Shown here: positions 1 through 11,824 of the stretch, piece by piece
Layout: the number at the start of each line of letters is the position of its first letter
Position numbering within the stretch: position 1 is the stretch's first letter
Source: Tetrastigma voinierianum
Taxonomy: Eukaryota > Streptophyta > Magnoliopsida > Vitales > Vitaceae
DNA: 64,000 bases
Assembly (NCBI GenBank): GCA_016808115.1
Contig: JAEQBH010000897.1
Coordinates: 496,001-560,000, forward strand
Direction: 5' to 3'
Notes under the pieces: generated by a model
Told to the model about the DNA's origin: nothing
Database searches by the model: none
The model's input: the letters and a program-made list of their open reading frames with translations, nothing else
Translations under genes and position numbers: made by a program

Positions 1-1240
1 TCTAATGGCGTGTCTTCCCGAACACTCCACATTGCACGAAAGGGGATCCCACGGCCAGGGTGGCTTGATACCCGATGTGATAATCTCTTACATGGGTTAC
101 TCCCTACCTAAGTGCACATGTAATGGCAACCAAACACATTCAAGTAAAACATATATGTTCATACTCAAATGTCTACATGAAATGGATGAGAATGTGACTC
201 ACCCTTTCCCACTTCTTAAGCCCTCATTGACTCCCTCACACATACCTAATCTAAGTGTGAGAAAACACTATTTTCAAAACAAAAGGTTTTTGTTCTCGAA
301 AACATACTACCAAGTTTCGGTAAAATCTATTGGACAATCCTCCGAGGTGAATTGTTGGGTAATTCTCCGAAACAGTCATGGGCCTCTCCAACGTGAACTG
401 TTGGACAACTCTCCAAAGCAATTCTTCATAAAATCTTCCTTTGAAATTCCTTTCACAACCATTTTCCTTTTTCTTTCATGTCATGCACTCACACCTATTT
501 TTCTAGGTTGCCTTAGTGCATATGAAATGCATTATTCCATTTTCATACAACACATGCTAATATATCATTCATACATATATTAACAAAATTCACATACTAA
601 CCACATGTTATTTATTCATAGCAATAACATCAAAATTAGCTCACATGAGCTAATAAACAATTTAATTTCCAATGGCTCACACACAATTATATTTCATATA
701 ATTCAAACATCATGTTAACACATTAAAGATTCATGCATTAACAATTCCTTTCTGCACACACTCCAAGCCATTCATTTTAAGCAATATTTTGCAAACAACT
801 CACATGGACAATTTTAGTCCAACCATCAACTCGGATTGTTTTAACAGTCCACAACGGCCACGTGGGCTGCAATCAGAAGGCTGCCAAAAATTCCATCGGT
901 CGGTCTCCCACTCGGAGGACCAAAACTCGGTATTGACCCCGAACACTTCAACCACAATTTAACACACAAACAAGGCACACAAGGACCATTTTCAGTCCGA
1001 GATTAGTCCGGGACTGTCTAAAACGAGTCTCAGAATTACCAGCATGCAGTCCCAATTTTCGGGACTGATCACATGACCACTCGCGACCTCATACAATCTA
1101 AACCATTTTAATGGCTCTTAAACCGAAAATAAACCGAGTAGGAGAAGACCCCTACCTCCCGGAGTTGTCAAAACTCCACAAATCTGATGCCCACCTCTAA
1201 CAAGGTCCTTGAGATTCATATTTGGCCTTTAGCAGCATAC
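1..1240 (-). repeat. Partial LTR related to element A's LTR
   Basis: This stretch has no credible gene, although a 192-codon open frame crosses it. It matches the plus-strand text of the LTR at 11825-14179 in the same order: a block around 100-180 resembles 12228-12300 ('cctaagtgca' followed by 'aagtaaaacatat'), 485-500 resembles 12810-12825 ('atgcactcacacct'), and 1110-1165 resembles 13435-13505 ('taggaaga..ccctacctc'). Divergence is high, so it is either the decayed 3' LTR of element A or a solo or partial LTR of a sister family. The window begins inside it, so its outer end is not visible. The right limit near 1240 is approximate. Confidence 0.55.
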
Positions 1241-4060
1241 TCTTAGGTACTTGATACGCGATGAGGGGAAAAAATGCCAAAAAACAAAAACGAAGGAAGA
1301 AAAGACAAGCATTGCCAAAAAGATAATATCTTCCATTACTCTCCTTTTTCTAAATGAGATGGAAAAATTATAATTACCTTTAAATAACAAAGACAGTACA
1401 TATATTTAGTTCTTGAATCATCATCTGACTTGTAGGATATGATATATATACAAGTACCTGACAGTTCTCATGATTCCAATCTAGGATTGTGTATTACCAT
1501 TGCTCATGGACCACTTTTATATTTTTTATTTTTGACATGGTTGAAAACAAGATGTTTAAACTAGCTAGAAGTTTATTAGATGGATAATGAATCAACATAT
1601 GAAGAAGAATGGCAAACATCCCTTGAATCCTAGCTCAAATGATAAAGGGATGGATATGGTCATGCAAGTTTCCCCATCCTTTAAGTCCCATAAAAAATAT
1701 TTATGTAATAAAAATAACGATAACAATAATTGTAATAATAATTTAACAATGATAATAACAAAAATTACAATTATAATTATTATTTAATAATAAATAAAAT
1801 GGAAAACATATTTTATTTTCCTATCAAAAACACGCACCTTTACCAAATCATCAACTGTACGAGGTGAAGTATGAGAGTGGGGATTTCTAAGAAAACATGT
1901 CTATCATGGTCAGGATCATTGTTTTCTCTTGAGGCGTACCAACATCTTCGGTATCATTCAATGGTTTTGGTAATGTTGCTGACATGAAAGGAAAACCAAT
2001 GAGTTTCAAAGAATAAGATATCCTAAAAAAGGAAAAAAAAATCAACATCAAGCATTTTCACCCATGAGCCTCTACTTTACCAGGCTGCAAAATAGACAGA
2101 AAATAGTATAAAGGTTCAAATCAAAAGCACTGGTTAAGCAGACTCACAATAGAGAAAACAACAACAAAAAATTGTAATAAGATTTCAAGTACTAAAACAA
2201 CAAGTTCCTTCCTGATCCATACTTCATTTCCTTTCCCTAACTTATGAGGTCAAATAGGCCTAGAGTAATTCCATATAGAATTGATATAATGGATTTTTTA
2301 AGCTATTAAATTGCACTGGATCATAGTTTAGAAACTAAATATTTCTTCATAAAGAAGATCCAGTTAAATATGATTTCCTTAAGGTACTCCTTAGTCATGA
2401 TAGTGTTTTTCCCTCACTCCATCTTCCTCATTCCTACAAACATTATAAACTGCTACTGATTTGTCTAATAATGTGCAAAAGAACCATGACATGTATCATG
2501 TATGAGGTAGAATAAAAGATACTTGCTCTTATTTTTGTTGTTTTCAATAACACTAACCAAACATTCCCTCAAAAACATGAAACCTATTTAAAAACTAGTT
2601 TTTATTCTGAAAAACAAGAACAAGGGATACGAGCTTTGTTCTATTTTACTGCAACATGAACTTGAAAAAACCTAAAAAACCATGAACCTGTTTTTATTCT
2701 GCAACAAGGCAAGTCGACAACACTTAAAAACAAACATGAAACACCCTATCAATTTTACAGCATAAGTTTTCTATGAAGAAACTACATTATAGATCATATA
2801 TAATATATATTTAGGGTAGCTAAGCCCCATAAAAAGATTGCATTGGAAACAAAAACCACAATCTATACAAAAACATGAGTAGAAATAATAAGGGTGTAAG
2901 GATACAAGGAAAAGTGCAAGTTTCTAGAAGGGAAAATAAAGCGAAAAATTAAACAGACATACCCATTTCAACACTTCTTGATTCCCATTCCAAGATCCAA
3001 AGGAGAATCCCACGGTATTACAATTCGAATTATCTGCAAATCGCAGAGCAGCAAGAAATTCAAACCTAGAAAGTAGTAAAATTTATGAAAGATAAAAAGA
3101 AAAATGAAAGAGTTAAAATATCAATCAGCTTGGAGGAAGAAACCAAATGCCTTTAGAGGTAGAGGTCGTTTGCCATGGCCACGAATGTTCAGTATGGTGC
3201 AGTGAACCAATAAATATTAAGATCAAACGAGAAAAGAAAATTGAAGCAGAAGTGATGATTGTTTACCTAGAAAACGATTTCTGAGGAAAATCCATATCCA
3301 GATATAGAGGAAGAGGATCATAAGAAAACAATGACGAATAAAGAGAGGAAAGAACTTTGATGTTTCCACTTGGTGCTGTGATTCTATGAAGCGAGGATCT
3401 GGGCTAATGATTCACTCATGGAAAAGAGAAATGGAGATGGAGGAGAAATGGAGAATCGGCTGTTAGCGAGACGGAGAAGGAAGTTAGGGTTTGAGTGGAT
3501 TTTTTCTTTTTCATTACGGTGTTGACTAAACATAGTGTTTGGATAAGGGCTAAGTAGGGGGATTTTTTTTTCTTTTAAATTTGGAAACCGAGCCAGCCCG
3601 AAAAAAATCGTACTGACCCAGCCCCGATGGCGATTGACCCAGCAGCTGTCGAGCACGGCAAATTGGCCCGATTTTTGAGCCAATAAAATTCAGGCCCGAT
3701 CCGATCCCCAATTTTTGGGTTAGTCAGACTATTGGCCAGGTCAGACTCAAAATTACTGACTTTATCATCAAGTACACGTAATTGGTGGTCTTAGAAAGAG
3801 AAATGAGGGCTAATGTAATTTCTCATAGAAAAAACATCCTCAAACAAAAAAATATAAAATGAGTTTTTAAGACTCTGATTAATAAAATTTAATGATTTTT
3901 TAAATTATATGGGTACATATGATATGGAAAAATATATCAAATGAGTTTGAATCATTTTACTATAATAATTAATTGATTTTAAATATTTTTCTTTACTAAA
4001 ATAATATGAGTAAATAAAAAATTATTTATAAAAATTATTTTATTATTGTTTTCTTTAAAT
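1241..4060. other. No recognisable gene; AT-rich, possible decayed exons on minus strand
   Basis: No protein family is recognisable here. An open frame of 99 codons on the minus strand (3384-3683) has no familiar motif and looks accidental. Read on the minus strand, a few segments resemble exons with splice borders: a segment starting ATGGATTTTCC near 3296 and ending at a GTAAAC donor near 3265, a segment near 3030-2960 with a tttgcag acceptor and a GTATGT donor, and one near 2020-1840 after a poly-pyrimidine tract and ending at AAG|GTGCGT. Frames do not join cleanly. 1725-1800 is a simple AT-rich stretch rich in AAT repeats. Confidence 0.3.
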
Positions 4061-4064
4061 ATTT

Positions 4065-4510
4065 CATTTTACCTACAAAAAATTTAGTAGGTGACTACTT
4101 AACAAAAATAATTTCAAAATATGCATATTTACCTACAAAACACGACAATAGGTAAACTAATGAGAAATTAAAAAAAAAAATTCTCAATTTACCTACAACA
4201 AATTCAGTAGGTAATCATGGAATCATAAATATAGTAGGTACATTTTCACTAATATCTTGCACCAAAAATTGGCGCTATATTTACCGACTAAATAGTTTTG
4301 TAGGTAAATTGTAGGTAAGTTGTCGCAAATATCTTGCACCATATTTACCGACTAAATAGTTTTGTAGATAAATATTAGTAGGTAAATTGGAGGTATTATG
4401 TAGATAAATTGTTGAAAACATATTTCCTCAAAATTTATAGGTAATTTGTCGGTAAACCCCTATTTTTACCTACAAAATTGTTGTAGTAGGTAAACTAAAT
4501 TCTTTTAGTG
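4065..4510. mobile_element. CACTA-type transposon terminal region (right end at 4510)
   Basis: The block is built from short motifs in both orientations, 'acctacaaaa' and 'tagtaggtaa', at least eight copies in 450 bp. This is the pattern of CACTA subterminal repeats that bind transposase. It ends in 'aattcttttagtg', whose reverse complement starts CACTAAAAGAATT, a CACTA-style terminal inverted repeat. No matching left end was found upstream, so the element is truncated or its other end has diverged. No transposase is present. Confidence 0.6.
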
Positions 4511-5394
4511 TCTCTATAATTCCCATAGTTATTCTTTTAATCCATCGTGAAAGGGTTCTAATACACATATACCTAAAGAACATTTGATGATGTTTTATTA
4601 AATTTTTGTTTCCAAGGCGTACGCCCATGGTGGATTTTGTCTTTATTAACATTCTAAAAAATATTTGCTTCTCCCAAGAGATTTTTTTTCTAGACAGGCT
4701 ATTTCCATGGGTTTTAATATGTCATATTAAATGGTTTAAAAAAACATTATTAACTATTCAAGTGAAAAAATCTACCATACTTTAAGCATTTAATTTTTTT
4801 TTTTTTAAACCTAATGATTTTATAAAACATTTTTAACCTAAAAATATTTTTAAAATTCTTTTAAAAGTCTAAAAAAACACTTAATTATAATTTTTTTTTT
4901 TAGATAAATATTTTATAAATGATTCATGGGAAGCTTACTTTTTGAGTAGGAATAGTATTGAACGTATTTTTAGAAATACTATGAGTAATAACTCTGTTAA
5001 ACACTCTTAGATGTTAGTACCTAATGAATATATATGGACATTGTTTTCAAAAAAATTAAAGATCAAATTTACATAGACGAAAGGGATTGCGTGGTTCCAA
5101 CACCATCATCTATTTGATCTTTCACATATAATCTTAGCATAGACACAAAAACCATGGGTACTTATATTATGAACATTAGAGGTTCATAGTTTTGGGTTAG
5201 ATGTAATCTCAGCATTAGCCATTCATTTCGGCCATAAAATTCTGAAGGCTTTTTGGCTTTGCATCTCTAAACTCCATCACAAGTGATTCCTCTACAAAAA
5301 GTTGTAATAAGTATATATTTTTTATTTCTCTACAAAAACAAAATGTAGTTTTTTAATATTTAAAAACTAATTAGTTTTAATGATTATTTAATAT

Positions 5395-5470
5395 GATACT
5401 AAAATAAAATATAATCATGATACTAAAATAAAATAAAATATAATCATGATACTAAAATAAAATAAATTAT
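5395..5470. repeat. Short AT-rich tandem repeat (about 3 copies)
   Basis: The unit GATACTAAAATAAAATA, followed by a variable TAATCAT, is repeated three times with small length changes. It lies in noncoding DNA between two CACTA-like ends. Confidence 0.6.
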
Positions 5471-5479
5471 TTTTACTTA

Positions 5480-5605
5480 TATTAGTTTTCTATCAATTAC
5501 CTACCATGATGTTTCTAAAAGGGATCAACTTAAAAAGCATCATTAAACATAATATAAGTACCAGCATAATTTAATTCGTTGGTAAACTGTGAATTTCTTG
5601 TAGTG
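5480..5605. mobile_element. CACTA-like terminal remnant (right end at 5605)
   Basis: The segment ends 'gtgaatttcttgtagtg', the reverse complement of CACTACAAGAAATTCAC, the commonest plant CACTA terminal repeat. The adjoining 'gtttacc' and 'attacctacc' words resemble the subterminal motif of the element ending at 4510. No left end is visible. Confidence 0.5.
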
Positions 5606-5639
5606 GCCCCTCTATATAAATGTTGATAGTTAATAATTT

Positions 5640-6037
5640 ACCTTGAATTATAAATAAAATTTTAAGTTATTTTTGATAAAATTTGCAAAATTTATAAATC
5701 TATTATAAAGCGTTGCAAATTTGTTCTGAGTACAGCAAGCGTAATTTGTTGTTAATGTTTTTAAGTTTGCAATAGAATCGTTCTGTTGTAAAATTGCAAC
5801 TGCCAAATCCATTGCAATGTTGTCTCCAAGGATGGCGCCAAAGTTTCCAGCCATGTTTTGCAACATAAATGAATCCGTTCCAAATTTCTGTTGTAAGTCC
5901 GTTGCAAGTTAGTTGAGATTGAGTTGCAATTGCTATCACCTGAAACTGTTAACACATTCGGTTCTGAAGCATTCTTGTTTTGCAATAAGATTTGTCGTTG
6001 CAAAATTTCCGTTTACCGTCGAGTTTTTCTTGTAGTA
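5640..6037. mobile_element. CACTA-like terminal region with TTGCAA subterminal repeats, inserted in element A pol
   Basis: The word TTGCAA or GTTGCAA occurs about ten times in 400 bp, as in CACTA subterminal regions. The right end reads 'cgagtttttcttgtagta', the reverse complement of TACTACAAGAAAAACTCG, one base from a CACTA start. Directly to its right, element A's integrase C-terminal region resumes at 'ttctgccagc', so this end marks the insertion point in A. The A sequence that should lie beyond the other end (rest of integrase, chromodomain, polypurine tract) was not found. The open frames on the minus strand (5648-6003) are repeat artefacts. Confidence 0.55.
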
Positions 6038-6830
6038 TTCTGCCAGCTCTGAACTGTGAGAAGACGCTTCCATATCAATTCCACATTCTCAAAGATGTCT
6101 CTAACCAAATCCGAACCCCTAGGGGATCTCTCTCCCACCTCCGTCCAACAGACCAGGGATCGACACGGCCTCCCATATGGTGCTTCATAGGGTGCCATCT
6201 GTATGCTCGGCTGATAACTATTGTTGTAGGTGAATTCCACTAAGGGTATATACTCTTCCTAGCTACCCTTAAGATCAAAGACGTATGTCCGTAGCATGTC
6301 TCCTAAAGTCTATATGGTCCTCTCTAATTAACCGTTCGTCTGGGAATGAAAAGTTGCGCTCATCATCAACTGTATCCCCATGACTCGCTGGAAACTCTTC
6401 TAGAAATGAGCTGTAAACCTAGGATCCCGATCCGATACTATAGACACTAGCACTCCATGTAATCGGACAATCTCCCGTACGTACAACCTGCAAAATTCCT
6501 CTAGAGTGAAGGTCATCCACACAGCCAAAAAGTATGCCGACTTAATAAGCTGGTCTACTATCACCCACATCGCATCATGCCCTCGCGATGTCCATGGCAA
6601 GTGAGTCACAAAATCCATCGTGCTCCCACTTCCACTTAGCTACCTCTAAGAGTTGGAGTAAGCCTACTAGCCTCTGGTGCTTAGCCTTGACCTGTTGACA
6701 CTTGAGACATCGATAGACGAAATCCCCAATGTGTTTCTTCATCCCGCTCCAATAATATTGGCGACGAAGATCATGGTACATCTTCGTGCCACCTGGATGC
6801 ATTGCAAAACAAGAACAATGGAACTCCCAA
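6038..6830 (-). pseudogene. Element A integrase (degraded, C-terminus cut off)
   Basis: Integrase joins the element's cDNA to host DNA. Domains in minus-strand order: zinc-binding HHCC region at 6802-6650 (HPGGTKMYHDLRRQYYW, then CLKCQQVKAKHQ), catalytic core at 6618-6400 (DFVTHLPWTSRGHDAMW with the first Asp; SDRDPRFTAHF with the second), and the region at 6240-6038 (YNNSYQPSIQMAPYEAPYGR) before the C-terminal domain. The frame changes several times, near 6600 and 6400-6240. The protein stops where a CACTA-like end abuts at 6037, so the C-terminal binding domain and any chromodomain are lost. It lies directly downstream of RNase H in the usual order. Confidence 0.8.
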
Positions 6831-7084
6831 AGGATCTCCTCTCTTAGATCTGCCAGCTAGGGAACCACAACCCGTCGCCTATGTCGAAGACTACCTTCTA
6901 TGTGCATGGCTCAACCTTTGCCACCTATACCTAATCGTACTCGGTCCCTGATGGACAGTATCTTTATGTCTTGTCCCTGAAACTTGATCACTCTGCTCAG
7001 TAGGGAAGGCATAGCCACTAAACTCCCCAAAGTACCCTGAGCTTGATCCCTGTAGTGCAGCCCGAAGCTGTCCATGCTTCGACG

Positions 7085-8462
7085 CTACGCCACGCCCTGG
7101 AAGCCACACTGGCGGTATTCCCGTGACTTCCAGTTGAGTGCATCAGCCACCATATTTGCCTTATCGAGATGGTAATGCAAAGTGAAGTCATAATCCGCCA
7201 GGTGCTCATCCACCTGCGTTGCCTCTGTTGAGTCCGTTTGTGTGAAAATATCACCCCAGCCTCTTGTGGTGAAGAGCACCTCGAGAGGCTTGCTCACCGT
7301 ATAGATAGTGGAGCCAAGCCTTTAAGGCAAAGATAATGGCCACCAACTCCACGTCATGTGTAAGGCAACTCTGCTCGTGGTTCTTTAACTGTCGAAAACC
7401 ATAAGCCACCACCCACCCGGACTGCATCAAAACACATCCAAGTTCTTCATTTGAGGCATCATAATACATTGTATACCTCTATCCTCTCTCTGGAACTATC
7501 AAGATAGGAGTCGAAGTAAGCCTCCTCTTTAATTCCTAGAATGCCCTCTCACACAAGTCATTCCACTCAAACTTGACCTCTTTCCGAGTCAATTTCATCA
7601 TAGGTTCAGCTAATATGGAAAAGTCCCCAATGAACCTCTGCAATACCACGCGATCAATGCATATCTCGAAGACTGACGGTCTCTCGACTCATAATTGCCT
7701 CAACCTTGTCCGGGTCCACCGATACACCCAAAGTCGATATCACGTGCCCCAAGAATTTCCTCGATGGCCAAAATTCACCTTTACTGAATTTGGCATCTGA
7801 CTAATGGTCTCTGAAGCACGGAGCACAATCCTCAAGTGACCCTCATGCTCCTCCTCAGACTTGGAGTATATCAAGATGTCGTTCAACGAAGGCCATGATG
7901 AACTAATCTAGATAGGGTTGGAATACCCTATGCATGAGATCCATGAATGCCGCTGGAGCATTCGTCAATCCTAAAGGCATAACTGTGAACTTGAAATGCC
8001 CATATCATGTTCTAAACATCGTCTTAGGGATATCTGCCTCCCTAACCCTCAACTTATGGTAACAAGTGTGGAGATCTATCTTGGAGTAGACTCGCACCCC
8101 TTTTAACCAATCAAACAAATCATTAATCTACGAAAAAGGGTACCTATTCTTGATAATAACCCTATTCAACTGCCTGTAGTCAATACATAACCGAAGGGTC
8201 TTGTACTTCTTCTTGGAAAACAACACCGGAGCGCCTCAAGGTGAAGTGCTCGATCTAATAAAACCTATGTCCAACAATTCCTGCTGTTGGACCTTGAGTT
8301 CCTGTAACTCAGCAGGTGCCATTATATGCGGTATCATAGAAATAGGCGATGTACTAAGGTGCAACTCAATAGTGAAGTCTACAACCCTCTACGGAGGTAA
8401 TCCCGGTAGTTCATATGGAAAAATATCCTCATACTCCAAACCACCTGAGGTAGACCCAACTC
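7085..8462 (-). pseudogene. Element A reverse transcriptase-RNase H (degraded)
   Basis: The RT part runs from about 8460 to 7480 and RNase H from about 7470 to 7085. RNase H is the clearer of the two: 'YYDASNEELGCVLMQ' carries the first catalytic Asp, followed by 'VAYGFRQLKNHEQSCLTHDVE' and 'IIFALKAWLHYLYG'. In RT, the stretch around 7880 reads NDILIYSKS where FIDDILIYS is expected, so the catalytic YxDD-type box is damaged. Further fragments ('IGDFSILAEPMMKLTRKEV') match the RT connection. Stops and frame changes are frequent. It would have copied element RNA into DNA in cytoplasmic particles. Confidence 0.78.
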
Positions 8463-8900
8463 CTATCTCACCTCGTCCTCCAGGGTAAGGCTTGCTAGCC
8501 AACCCATTAGTTGCCCGTGCCATCTATAATCATACACAGCTAGGGGTAAAGCATTGTGCTTATCCCCCTTAAACATAACACAAAAATCATCCTGTGTGTA
8601 GTCACAATCAATGACAACCCGGTGTTCCACCAACCAGTCCATCCCAAGGATGACATCAAACTCCGACATGTCCATGACCCTAAGGTTCATAGTGAGCAGA
8701 ATCCTTGAGATCTCTAACTCACAATCCCGACATATCTGATCAACCCTCACCCTAGTTCCTAGGGGAGAACTCACATGCAGCGGCTCTTCGAAGGTTTCAA
8801 CCTCTAAGCCCAAATCTTTCACACATGATGTAGCAATGAATGAATGAGATGCACCATAATCAAACAACACTCTTGCCCATAAGCGAAAGAGTAGAAATGT
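8463..8900 (-). pseudogene. Element A aspartic protease
   Basis: This is the longest open part of A (135 codons without a stop). The active-site segment reads LFDYGASHSFIA, against the usual LFDSGA(T/S)HSFI, so a Tyr replaces the Ser next to the catalytic Asp. The conserved second half 'DMSEFDVILGMDWL' is intact. Retropepsins of this type cut the gag-pol polyprotein. The upstream gag C-terminus and the downstream RT lie in the usual order. It is in frame but joins broken neighbours. Confidence 0.85.
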
Positions 8901-9214
8901 ACCCTGAATAACCGTCTGATTTGCAACCTCACTTTAAGGTGTGATGGCATAGACATACCCCTGGGTCCTCGAAGTCCCGGCCTGAGCTCTGGCCTTGAAC
9001 TCAACCCATGTGTTGGCCCATCCGTTCTGATTGTGAAGTAGCAAGGGTCTATGCAGCACCCTAAGAGTGATATTGGTTCCCCTGGCCCATGGTGGGGTAA
9101 AGAGGAAACAACTGCGCCTATGCATGTCCCACTGACGACTGGGACTGGGGTGTCCCATAGCTCTAGGATCCTTGTCTCTAAGGATAATCACGTCTCATGT
9201 GTCTAGGCTGGTGG
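8901..9214 (-). pseudogene. Element A gag, C-terminal part
   Basis: Minus-strand reading gives a degraded zinc-knuckle stretch (HFHQPRHMRRDYP, where C..C.QPGHM.RDCP is expected) followed by a Gln/Ser-rich tail ending in 'RTQGYVYAITP', a gag-protease junction sequence common in chromoviruses. The remainder of gag lies beyond a 1.28 kb insert (9215-10496). Several in-frame stops are present. Confidence 0.65.
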
Positions 9215-10496
9215 AAATGGAAACTGATCGGAGTGAATCATGCATGCATTTCAGTAAAATTTCTATGTGTTTTTATAGCTCAATTGCATGATTCACATTC
9301 ATATTCACTAATATTGCTCTAATCCCCCATACTATAATGTTTTATAGGACATGGCGATATTGGAATAAAAAAAGGAAGCTAAATAATAGAAGAAAAGAAG
9401 AGAAAGCAATGAGAAGTGCAGTGGAGCCTCGGGTACGCAGCAGCGAGGCACTCCACGTTGCAGTGTAGTGCTTCGCAGTAGCATGGAGGCCCTAAGTTGC
9501 AGCGAACCAGGTTGGCGGATTCTAGAGGCCTTGGGTATGTCGCGGCGTAGCGAAGTCCTCTTTTCTATACGTGAGTGTTAAAAACTATGATTTTCTAGGC
9601 CATTGATGGGCTCGGATCCCAAGATATAAAAGGGAAGCAATTTCGAGGCAAGAGGGGGGATTCAGAGGCAGACTGAACACAAAGAGAGACGGATAGAGAG
9701 AGATTTGAGCGGAAACCCGATTCAAGAGATCGAGATAGGCCTTACGTATTTCTTTTCCTAATTTGTTTGATGCTGAAAATCTTTCAGTCTGTAATGAAAA
9801 TCACTATAAACTAACTTTTCCCTCTAGGGTTTTGTCAACCCTAACCGCACCATTATGGATTAGTACATTAATTGTGGTTTATTTAATATTGATATGAATT
9901 TCTATGGTTGCTTTACTCCTGAATTTAATCACATGTTATTATTTGGCCAATTGTGGCATGCTAATGCTAGGAGTCTGATATCGAGAGAAGATGACTCGTA
10001 GGGACATGGGTAAAGCAACACTTGGTTAATCCAGGGATAGAGATATCCTGTATTCCAAGTGTAGCACTAGGGTTTCCACATTCATGCATCTCGGAGTCAA
10101 GGGGTCGAAGTAGAGATGCAATACACCCCACTAGCGAGATAGGCGGCTATATCTTGAGAGAGAATATCTTGTAGGCACGTTCAACCCGTTAAATTAAATC
10201 ATATGGAATATTAAATAAACACGTTATTTAGGTTAAAATCCATCAGGTGTGGTAGGCGAAGGCAAAACCCTAGTTTTCTCATCATTACCTTAAATCAAAA
10301 ATTTAATATTAGGCTTTCTTTAAATAAGTTAATTTAGTCATAATTCACTATAGGACTAGATCCAAATATTGTCTAGATCATCAAGTCAGTATTCAACACG
10401 CTTCTCTTCGGTAGGAGCGACGCGCCCACGACTAGCCAGCACACTACATTGAACTCGAATCGTATACTTGCGCGCGCAGTGCGCATTTTACTGACT
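9215..10496. mobile_element. 1.28 kb insert in element A gag, possibly a solo LTR
   Basis: Gag coding is interrupted from about 9215 to 10496 by noncoding DNA. The insert begins near TGATCGGAGTG and ends near 'actgactttaca', which would fit TG..CA LTR ends. It holds a TATA-like 'gatataaaaggg' at about 9622 in plus orientation. No open frame, primer site or polypurine tract is evident, so a solo LTR is the simplest reading. I did not find a clear 5-bp target duplication, so the borders are approximate. Confidence 0.45.
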
Positions 10497-11405
10497 TTAC
10501 ACACTCACTTTTATCCCGTCAGAAACATGTCCTCTGCCCTGACTAGCTAGTAGCCCTGAAATGCCTCCCATCTTAGGATGATTGACCCTGGCCTTGGCCT
10601 TGATAGCCACAGCTCTGTCCCTGAAGCCCATGTGGAGCAGAAGTCCTCTGCTTCTTTCCTGAGCTAGAAGAATAAGGTTGGCTCTCATTTCTCTTATCTT
10701 TGACACCCGCATCCTGGATGCTGTGCGTCGTCCACCTTTCTCTCAATGGCCATAGTTGTCTTGACCATCAAGTCCATATCTTATAGGAAGAGTCCCACAA
10801 TTTACCTGATGGATAATTTTAGACCGTCCTCAAATTTTCTCACCTTAGCCGTGTCAGGTGGCCGCAGTATTAAAGAATGTGGTTAATTCGGTGAACTTAG
10901 GCACGTATTCGAGCACTGTCATCGTTCTTGTTTCAATTCTAGGAACTCCCAAGCTTTCTCATGTCGAGCAAACGTTGGGAAATACTTGTCCATGAAAAGC
11001 TCATGGAACTCTTCAAATGTCATTGCCTCCAAGTTCCTTGAGGCTTTGACCCAATCCTACCATGGGATTCACCCTCTAGCTGGAATGCAGCTAGCCTTAT
11101 CCTCGTGGCATCGGAGGTGATCTCCATAGCCTCTAAGATCTTGCCAACTCGCCGAAACCAATGATCAGCTTCCATCGGTTCCCCTCCTCCCTTGAAGGTT
11201 GGAGGATGATGTGCCTTAAACCTCTAAGTGCCGAGCTTCTCTTGGCCCCGCAGTTGCACTAGCTGTGGAAGAAATTTAGAACACTCGTCTGGGCAATGGT
11301 AGCAGTTGCAGCACTAATGGCCTCCATGAAGGCTCGTTGGTCAAAGGCCGGTTGTGGTCGGTTGTTGCCCGCCCACCGCCTTGGCGTCCTTCCCCGACTA
11401 GCCAT
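10497..11405 (-). pseudogene. Element A gag, N-terminal and central part
   Basis: The start codon is at 11405-11403: MASRGRTPRRW, then 'FDQRAFMEAISAATATIAQT', a typical chromovirus gag beginning. The capsid part continues down to about 10850 with several frame changes, then a basic Gln/Gly-rich linker and the first zinc-knuckle region near 10560-10500, where the insert interrupts it. Gag builds the particle in which reverse transcription takes place. It lies about 340 bp after the intact primer-binding site, as expected for a 5' leader. Confidence 0.7.
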
Positions 11406-11740
11406 CTACATACGTCAGATAGCAATTTAGTCATAAAGAGTATCCTAAAGAAATAGGGATCAAATATAAACTTTGAGATTTCTCTCCTTGTCCAACTAGT
11501 AGTGCATGTGCTGTCTACTAATATACATCTACGTCTCAAACTATCCCGTTCGTTCATTTCCCGAACCCCTAAGGTTATGTTTTTTAACCCTAGTGTTCCT
11601 CTTTTCCATATACACTTTATCATGTATATTATTCAAACAACACCTGAATCCTGATCATGTAGCATATTGAGCACAGACATAAGAATGCCTGATAGATGCA
11701 ATGGTCTAGACCCATGCCCATCAAGCCCTAAGTAATCGCA

Positions 11741-11824
11741 AACCTATGCTCTGATACCAACTTGTGCTAGTATCAGATCCAATCAAGCCCTAGGTTATCG
11801 TACACCTATGCTCACGATGCAAAT
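11741..11824 (-). other. Primer-binding site, duplicated (one intact, one decayed)
   Basis: On the minus strand TTGGTATCAGAGCATAGG (11763-11744) is complementary to the 3' end of plant initiator-Met tRNA. A second copy, TTGCATCGTGAGCATAGG (11823-11806), touches the LTR edge. Both are followed by the same downstream text ending 'agggcttgat', so a segment of about 62 bp has been tandemly duplicated. The LTR-adjacent copy is mutated and the distal copy is intact. Confidence 0.75.

Noticed and set aside
5..583. A 192-codon open frame at the left edge
   Set aside because: It lies inside an LTR-like sequence, has low-complexity composition and no family motif. The related LTR at 11825-14179 has no equivalent frame.
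5648..6003. Three overlapping minus-strand frames (72-80 codons)
   Set aside because: They come from TTGCAA subterminal repeats of a CACTA-like end and have no protein family.
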